A DNA stretch of 64,000 nucleotides, taken from NCBI GenBank assembly GCA_023055425.1, contig JALGPY010000005.1, forward strand, positions 8,333,501 to 8,397,500. Direction: 5' to 3'. The notes below the pieces were generated by a model, which was not told where the DNA came from, did no database searches, and was given only the letters and a program-made list of their open reading frames with translations. This DNA comes from Linanthus parryae (lineage: Eukaryota > Streptophyta > Magnoliopsida > Ericales > Polemoniaceae). Made by a program: the position numbers and the translations under genes. Shown piece after piece: positions 58,564-64,000 of the stretch (position 1 is its first letter; each line of letters opens with the position of its first letter).

Positions 58564-61500
58564 ATGTCCTCACACGGGCATGGGGATGTCCCTGGGCAAA
58601 TCAACCAAATCGAGCAAGTTGCGCTGACGGAAGAACCAACACAACGCACTCCAGACGAGAAACTCAAAGAAGCGCCTGAATGCATGGAAGACAGGCCCAG
58701 ACCACAAAAACAAGAACTAAAGGAAGTGTTCCTCAGCCCGAACGAGGAAAAGAAAAGGCCAGTCTTCCTGAGTGCGGACCTCACAAGCGAAGAGGAACAA
58801 GGACTGCTGCAGCTCCTAACTGAGTACAAGGACGTGTTCGCATGGGAATATGATGAGATGCCAGGTCTAGATACGAGCATCACCATGCACCGTTTGGACA
58901 TCATCCCAGGGTCCAAACCGGTCAAGCAGAGCACCAGAAGCTTCAGACCAGAGCTTGACATGAAGATCAAGCAGGAGATAGTCAAACTCCTAGATGCCAA
59001 GTTCATAGAGCCAAATCATCATCCCACATGGCTGGCCAACATCGTGCCGGTGGTGAAGAAGAACGGACAGCTTCGCATCTGCGTGGACTTCCGAGATCTC
59101 AATCGCTTCTGCCCTAAGGACGATTTCCCACTGCCCAACATCGATTTGCTTATCGATTCAACAGCAGGTCATCGCATGTTCAGTTTCATGGACGGTTTCA
59201 GCGGATACAATCAAATCAAGATGGCTCCCGATGATGCGCGGAAAACTGCATTTATCACTCCTGTGGGGGTGTTCAACTACACGGTGATGCCGTTCGGTCT
59301 TAAGAACGCGGGCGCAACCTATCAGCGGGCCATGATGGCTCTATTCCACGACATGATGCACAAAGAGGTGGAGTTCTATGTGGATGACCTGGCGGTCAAA
59401 TCCAAGCACGAAGCGGATCACCTTGCAGACCTGCGAAAGGTGTTCAACAGATGCAGGAGCTTTCAACTGAAAATGAACCCCATGAAATGCGCGTTCGGCG
59501 TGACCGCGGGGAAGTTCTTGGGATGTGTAGTCCATCGCCAGGGGATCGAGCCTGACCCTGCGAAAGTGTCAGCCATCACCAGCATGACGCCTCCCCATAA
59601 TCAAAGTACCTTGAAGACATTCTTGGGAAAACTGTCATATCTGCGGAGATTCATTCCAGCAATTGCAGAAATCACATGCTGTTTCAGCACTCTTCTCAAG
59701 AAGGACGCCGCATACAACTGGGCTCCGGACCATGAGGCCGCATTCGAAAAGCTGAAAGAACTGCTCACGTCCTCAAAGATAATGATCGCGCCTCAACTGG
59801 GATCACCGCTTCTGCTATATCTCACATCAACAAGGAGATCTATAGGAGCACTCTTGGCTCAGGAGTACGAAGGCCAAGAGAGGCCCATCTACTATATCTC
59901 TCGCATTGTACAGCCTGCCGAATCAAGGTACACAGACATCGAACGTCATTGCCTTGCTTTATTCTTTGTGATAGAAAAGTTGAGACACTATTTTGCATCA
60001 CACAAAGTAGTAGTGGTCACCAAGAGCGACCCCATAAAATACTTGCTAACTCACACTACCCCGGGCGGGAGACTGGCGAAATGGTACATGACCATCTCTC
60101 AATACGATATCACATGCGTGAAACCAAAAGCGATCAAGTCGCAGGCGGTAGCAGATCTGTTGGCACAGTTTCCCGACAACAGCCACGAACCTGTGATCGA
60201 GGAAGAGCTCGAAGGCCCTGAAATCTACGCAATCGACGTGCCCTATTGGACCCTCCACTTCGACGGTTCGTCAACCAGGAAAGGCGGAGGTATTGGGATA
60301 GTCTTGACAAGGCCAGACGGGGAAGTCATACAGATGTCCGCAAAGCTCAACTTCGCTGTCACAAACAACGAAGCAGAATACGAGGCTCTCATTGTGGGGC
60401 TTCGTGCGGCGAAAGCCTTGGAAGTGAGCAATTTAACAGTCATGGGAGATTCCAAGCTGATTGTTAAGCAAGCCTCGGGCGAATATGGTTTGAAGGAGAT
60501 CAACCTCCTGCCTTATCGCACCCTAGTACAGAAACTGATGCAGCAATTCTGCGATGTGAAGTACGAGCACAAGCCCCGAGCGGACAATAGGCACGCAGAC
60601 GCCTTAGCAACCTTGGGATCTAAGGTCAGTAGAGACAAGTGCCCCGCAAGGATTTCCATCGAAGTGCAAACATCGTCGGCATTAGCAGAAGATGCGTGCG
60701 ACGACGAACACATGGACGACGCAGACTGGCGGAAAGCAATCCTGCAAGCTATTGCAAAAGGCACCAGCAGCGAAAGCTGGGCACTCACAAAAGGATACTG
60801 CATCCACGACAACACCCTCTACTACAAGGGTCCTGGAGGAATACTCATGAGGTGTGTCTCCGAGCAAGAGGGACAACAGCTGTTAGAAAAGATTCACCAA
60901 CACGCTTGCGGAGAAAGCGAGGTGTCAATCTACAGAAAGGCTCAGAGATATGGCATTCATTGGCCAGGCATGTCGACAGCTGCAGCCCTGATACAAGGGA
61001 AGTGCGAAAGCTGCGCACTAATCAAAGACTCTCTACTCGTCGCTTTAATCGACGACGACACAGATTGGAGGAAGCCACTGTTGGATTTCCTCACCCAGGG
61101 CACAGTGCCTGAATCGAGAAAAGAAGCAGAAAAATTAAAAAGGAAAGCGTCTCGATACGTGGTACAGGAAGACCTGCTTTGGCGAAGGGGTCACGAGGGC
61201 AACTTGCTGCGATGTCTAGACGGCAGAGAAGCACAAGAAGTCATGGACCTTTCTCATCAGGTGGAACACCAAGGAGGTGCGAAATTATGCAGACAGCTCC
61301 TCTCAATCGGATACTTCTGGCCCACAATGGAAGTCGATTGCCGCACCAAAGTGCGACGCTGCCAAGAATGCCAATTCAAAGGGAACCTAGTGCACGCTCC
61401 CGCCGTGGATTTACATGCATTAGGGACGCCATGGCCATTTCACACATGGGCTCTGGACTTCATCGGGCCCATCCGACCGACGTCGCATGGGAATCATTTC

Positions 61501-62289
61501 ATTCTCACCGCAACCGAGCTGTTTACCAAGTGGGTGGAAGCAATACCACTAAAGACGGCAAATGCGTTGGCTGTGGTCAACTTTATCCAAGAAAGCATCG
61601 TATGCAGGTTCGGAATCCCAAACACCATTCTTTCAGATAACGGTACTCCTTTTGTTAATCGCCAGGTAGCTGCGAAATTAGCGGAGTACAATGTCAGGCA
61701 AATATGTTCTACCCCTTACTACCCGAAGGGAAACGGACAAGCCGAAGCAACTAACAAGACGCTGTTAAGAATATTGAGCAAAATGGTCGCAGATGACCAC
61801 AAGAAGTGGGCCGACTCTCTAAGCATAGCTCTGTGGGCCTACAGAACTTCTCCAAGGACACCCACAGGGGCCTCGCCATTTCTACTGTGTTATGGGGCCG
61901 AAGCTGTGGTACCTGCGGAGGTTAGAGTCAATTCGGCAAGGCTGGCCTTCCATGCACTCTATGAAAATCAACGTGATCATGACTTAATCTTGCTAGAAGA
62001 GAAGCGAGAACAAGCCAAAAGGACTAACAAGCGGTACCAGGAAAGAATCGCTCGCGCATACAACAAGACAGTCCAGCGAAGGGATGTCGCAGTCAGAGAC
62101 CTGGTCTTGCGCGCATCTGATCACTGCATGCGAGAAGCAACTCACCCAAAGTTCGCAGCTAATTGGGAAGGACCCTTCGAAGTCACAGAAGTCTTCGATA
62201 GTGGCTACTGCAGCATACGAAGGTTGCACGGTACAACCTCAACTCCCAGTTCAATCAACATGCGTTGGATCAAGAAGTACTATCCCTGA
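58564..62289 (+). CDS. Gypsy/Tat pol: RT, RNase H, second RNase H, integrase, 1,241 aa
   Basis: It copies the element's RNA and inserts the DNA. In order: RT at about 120-330 (LRICVDFRDLNRF, catalytic YVDD at about 271), the usual RNase H at about 410-520, and a second RNase H at about 560-700 (WTLHFDGSSTRKGGG, NNEAEYEAL, GDSKLI, HADALATL). Then come two related DWRK...WPxM modules (about 715-830 and 832-935), of which the second carries the H-H-C-C zinc pattern (HQVEHQ, CQEC). The integrase core has Asp in WALDFIGPI (about 963), Asp in LSDNGTPF (about 1026) and Glu in GNGQAEATN (about 1060). The C-terminus is ANWEGPFEVTEVF. All catalytic residues are present. It may be made by readthrough of the gag-protease TGA; whether the first ATG here is used is unknown. 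Confidence 0.92.
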   Translation: MSSHGHGDVPGQINQIEQVALTEEPTQRTPDEKLKEAPECMEDRPRPQKQELKEVFLSPNEEKKRPVFLSADLTSEEEQGLLQLLTEYKDVFAWEYDEMPGLDTSITMHRLDIIPGSKPVKQSTRSFRPELDMKIKQEIVKLLDAKFIEPNHHPTWLANIVPVVKKNGQLRICVDFRDLNRFCPKDDFPLPNIDLLIDSTAGHRMFSFMDGFSGYNQIKMAPDDARKTAFITPVGVFNYTVMPFGLKNAGATYQRAMMALFHDMMHKEVEFYVDDLAVKSKHEADHLADLRKVFNRCRSFQLKMNPMKCAFGVTAGKFLGCVVHRQGIEPDPAKVSAITSMTPPHNQSTLKTFLGKLSYLRRFIPAIAEITCCFSTLLKKDAAYNWAPDHEAAFEKLKELLTSSKIMIAPQLGSPLLLYLTSTRRSIGALLAQEYEGQERPIYYISRIVQPAESRYTDIERHCLALFFVIEKLRHYFASHKVVVVTKSDPIKYLLTHTTPGGRLAKWYMTISQYDITCVKPKAIKSQAVADLLAQFPDNSHEPVIEEELEGPEIYAIDVPYWTLHFDGSSTRKGGGIGIVLTRPDGEVIQMSAKLNFAVTNNEAEYEALIVGLRAAKALEVSNLTVMGDSKLIVKQASGEYGLKEINLLPYRTLVQKLMQQFCDVKYEHKPRADNRHADALATLGSKVSRDKCPARISIEVQTSSALAEDACDDEHMDDADWRKAILQAIAKGTSSESWALTKGYCIHDNTLYYKGPGGILMRCVSEQEGQQLLEKIHQHACGESEVSIYRKAQRYGIHWPGMSTAAALIQGKCESCALIKDSLLVALIDDDTDWRKPLLDFLTQGTVPESRKEAEKLKRKASRYVVQEDLLWRRGHEGNLLRCLDGREAQEVMDLSHQVEHQGGAKLCRQLLSIGYFWPTMEVDCRTKVRRCQECQFKGNLVHAPAVDLHALGTPWPFHTWALDFIGPIRPTSHGNHFILTATELFTKWVEAIPLKTANALAVVNFIQESIVCRFGIPNTILSDNGTPFVNRQVAAKLAEYNVRQICSTPYYPKGNGQAEATNKTLLRILSKMVADDHKKWADSLSIALWAYRTSPRTPTGASPFLLCYGAEAVVPAEVRVNSARLAFHALYENQRDHDLILLEEKREQAKRTNKRYQERIARAYNKTVQRRDVAVRDLVLRASDHCMREATHPKFAANWEGPFEVTEVFDSGYCSIRRLHGTTSTPSSINMRWIKKYYP

Positions 62290-62519
62290 CTTCTCTCATT
62301 TCATACGTTTTATGATAACGTGCTTAATGTCTCATGTGGCTATGATTTACGCAATCTCCTCTCCCATATGAGAGGATTGTAATCCCATCTCTCCCATATG
62401 AGAGCGTTATAATAAAAGAATTCTCCCAAATGAGAAGTTCATATTTCTAGCCGTTTATGTTGCTCTACTTAATTTGTTATTACTATTAACAATGATTTAT
62501 TCGCTGCAATAGCAATCCA

Positions 62520-63530
62520 TACAAAACGCGATCTTAAGTGATCATCTAAAGCCTATCTCTTACCATAGCAGCTAATGCAAACGCGATCTTAAGTGATCAT
62601 CTAAAGCCTATCTCTTACGATAGCAGCTAACACAAATGCGATCTTAATTGATCATCTAAGCCTATCTCTAACGATAGCAGCTAATGCAAATGCGATCTTA
62701 ATTGATCATCTAAGCCTATCTCTCACGATAGCAGCCAACACAAATGCGATCTTCATTGATCATCTAAGCCTATCTCTCACGATAGCAGCCAACACAAATG
62801 CGATCTTCATTGATCATCTAAAGCCTATCTCTTACGATAGCAGCCAAACGCAAATGCGATCTTAATTGATCATCTGAAGCCTATCTCCTACGATAGCAGC
62901 CAAGCGCCAATGCGATCTTAATTGATCATCTAAAGCCTATCTCTCATGATAGCAGCCAACGTAAATGCGATCTTAATCGATCATCCAAAGTCTATCTCAT
63001 ACGATAGCAGCCAAGCGCCAATGCGATCTTAATTGATCATCTAAAGCCTATCTCTCATGATAGCAGCCAACGCAAATGCGATCTTAATTGATCATCCAAA
63101 GTCTATCTCATACGATGGCAGTCAAACGAAAATACGATCTTAGTTGATCATGTAAAGCCTATCTCTCACGATAGCAGCTAAACGCAAATGCGATCTCAAT
63201 TTATCATCAAAGCCTATCTGTTACGATAGCAACTCATACACGAAACGATTTTACCTGATTCTCTCAAGCCTATCTGTTACGATAGCAACTCATATGCAAA
63301 GTGATTTTAATTGATCACCCAAGCCTCTGTTACGATGGCAACGCATGCGCAAGACGGTCTTACTGGATCTTCTAAAAGCCTATCTGTTGCGATAGCAATT
63401 TATGCGAGAAACGATCTCAAGCAGTTTGCTAATAAAGCCTATCTTTTGTGATAGCAGTTCGCACCACTTAATGATCTTAATCGATCTGCTAAAGACTATC
63501 TGTTACGATAGCAATGTTGTGAACATGATC
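62520..63530. repeat. Tandem repeats (about 54-60 bp, about 18 copies) in the Gypsy 3' region
   Basis: Each unit carries AAGCCTATCTCTYACGATAG followed by CAGC, and ATGCGATCTTAATTGATCAT. CTATC and GATAG can pair within a unit, and GATC...GATC forms a second short hairpin. Units become more diverged toward 63500. Tat-lineage elements often carry such non-coding repeat tracts between pol and the 3' LTR. Confidence 0.88.
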
Positions 63531-64000
63531 TTAAATGATTTGCAACGGCCAACTGCAAGCCCATCCGCCAAGATGGCACAGCTGCGCAGATACGATCTCG
63601 AACGGTCTAGTGAAACACCCGCGAATCAATATATCGCAGATGCGAAACAGTTACATAGCATTATGCAAGGAGAAATATGCCGAAACGCGTGCGAAATTGT
63701 ATTCTGTTGTAAAGAGATAGCAGATAATACAGAAAGCTATTTATCATTACGAGTCAAATGACTTACAATTTATCTGTCTAGATAGCAGCTTACAAGCGAA
63801 AAGCTCGAATCTAACTACGCAGCCAACATGGCTTACAATACATTCGAAAAGTGGCTGGTAAGCCAACAGAGACACAGTACGGAAACCCGGACTGCAAAGG
63901 ATGAACCCACCGGTTTCAACACCGGCTACGCAATACGCAGATCTGCGGCCAAAGATCCATAGCAAAAGGGATGCTGCCGCGAAGAGATCAGCTTGTCATT
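63531..64000 (+). other. Rest of Gypsy 3' non-coding region
   Basis: Diverged repeat remnants (GATAGCAG at 63716-63723 and near 63782) continue without a clear polypurine tract or LTR start before the window ends. Confidence 0.55.

Larger units (their letters stand above)
55271..64000 (+). mobile_element. Ty3/Gypsy element of the Tat lineage, 3' end beyond the window
   Basis: A 5' LTR, a short leader, a gag-protease frame, a pol frame with an extra RNase H, and a long 3' tandem-repeat region are present in that order. The second RNase H-like domain after the normal one marks the Tat/Ogre group. Both large frames are open. The 3' LTR is not in the window, so its age cannot be estimated. Confidence 0.9.

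Noticed and set aside
57202..58573. Minus-strand frames antisense to the Gypsy gag-protease
   Set aside because: They are shadows of the long plus-strand frame and lack family signatures.
62520..63530. CRISPR-like array
   Set aside because: Units are contiguous, with no unique spacers, and lie within a plant Gypsy element.

Overview
This is nuclear DNA from a flowering plant, most likely a eudicot. The evidence is intron-rich genes that match plant families, GT-AG introns plus one AT-AC and one GC-AG intron, telo-box and E2F-type promoter motifs, and dense plant transposons (Copia, Gypsy/Tat, LINE, Helitron, hAT and Tourist-like elements). I cannot name the species. Nothing bacterial is present.

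Two host genes can be read, both on the minus strand. The first is a complete SMC1 cohesin gene (32955 down to 3954). Its 18 coding exons are in phase from ATG to stop and give 1,228 residues, close to the usual plant SMC1 length. It covers 29 kb because its introns are full of repeats. Intron 7 is a U12-type AT-AC intron and the last intron has a GC donor. The second is a TOL2-like VHS-GAT ubiquitin-receptor gene (47136 down to 43142; 3 exons, 388 residues). A broken duplicate of its last exon lies at 35 kb, between the two genes.

Layout. 0.65-1.8 kb: decayed LINE; 2.7 kb: perfect 26-bp foldback. 4-33 kb: SMC1. Intron 10 holds a Helitron nested in a hAT-like element, and a second hAT-like element nested in a Tourist-like MITE. 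Intron 6 holds an intact relative of the first hAT-like element with perfect 8-bp target duplications. Intron 3 holds a TIR-flanked insert. Intron 1 holds a Tourist-like MITE and a block of about 260-340-bp tandem repeats. 33.5-34.4 kb: long-TIR insert. 35-39 kb: duplicated TOL2 exon, unidentified gene debris and ten 220-bp tandem repeats. 39.2-41.2 kb: another tandem repeat, split by an Angela-type solo LTR with a 5-bp target duplication. 43-47 kb: TOL2-like gene. 47.6-64 kb: nested retrotransposons. A LINE is split by a degenerate Copia element, and its 3' part abuts a Gypsy/Tat element with open gag-protease and RT-RNaseH-integrase frames. That element runs off the right edge through a tandem-repeat tract.

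SMC1 (chromosome cohesion) and TOL2 (ubiquitin sorting) have unrelated roles; they are neighbours only by position. The points most worth a second look are the AT-AC intron, the nested insertions that can be ordered in time, the Copia 5' LTR that carries a piece of its own 3' end, and the Tat element with an in-frame stop between protease and RT and an apparently doubled zinc-binding module before its integrase core.
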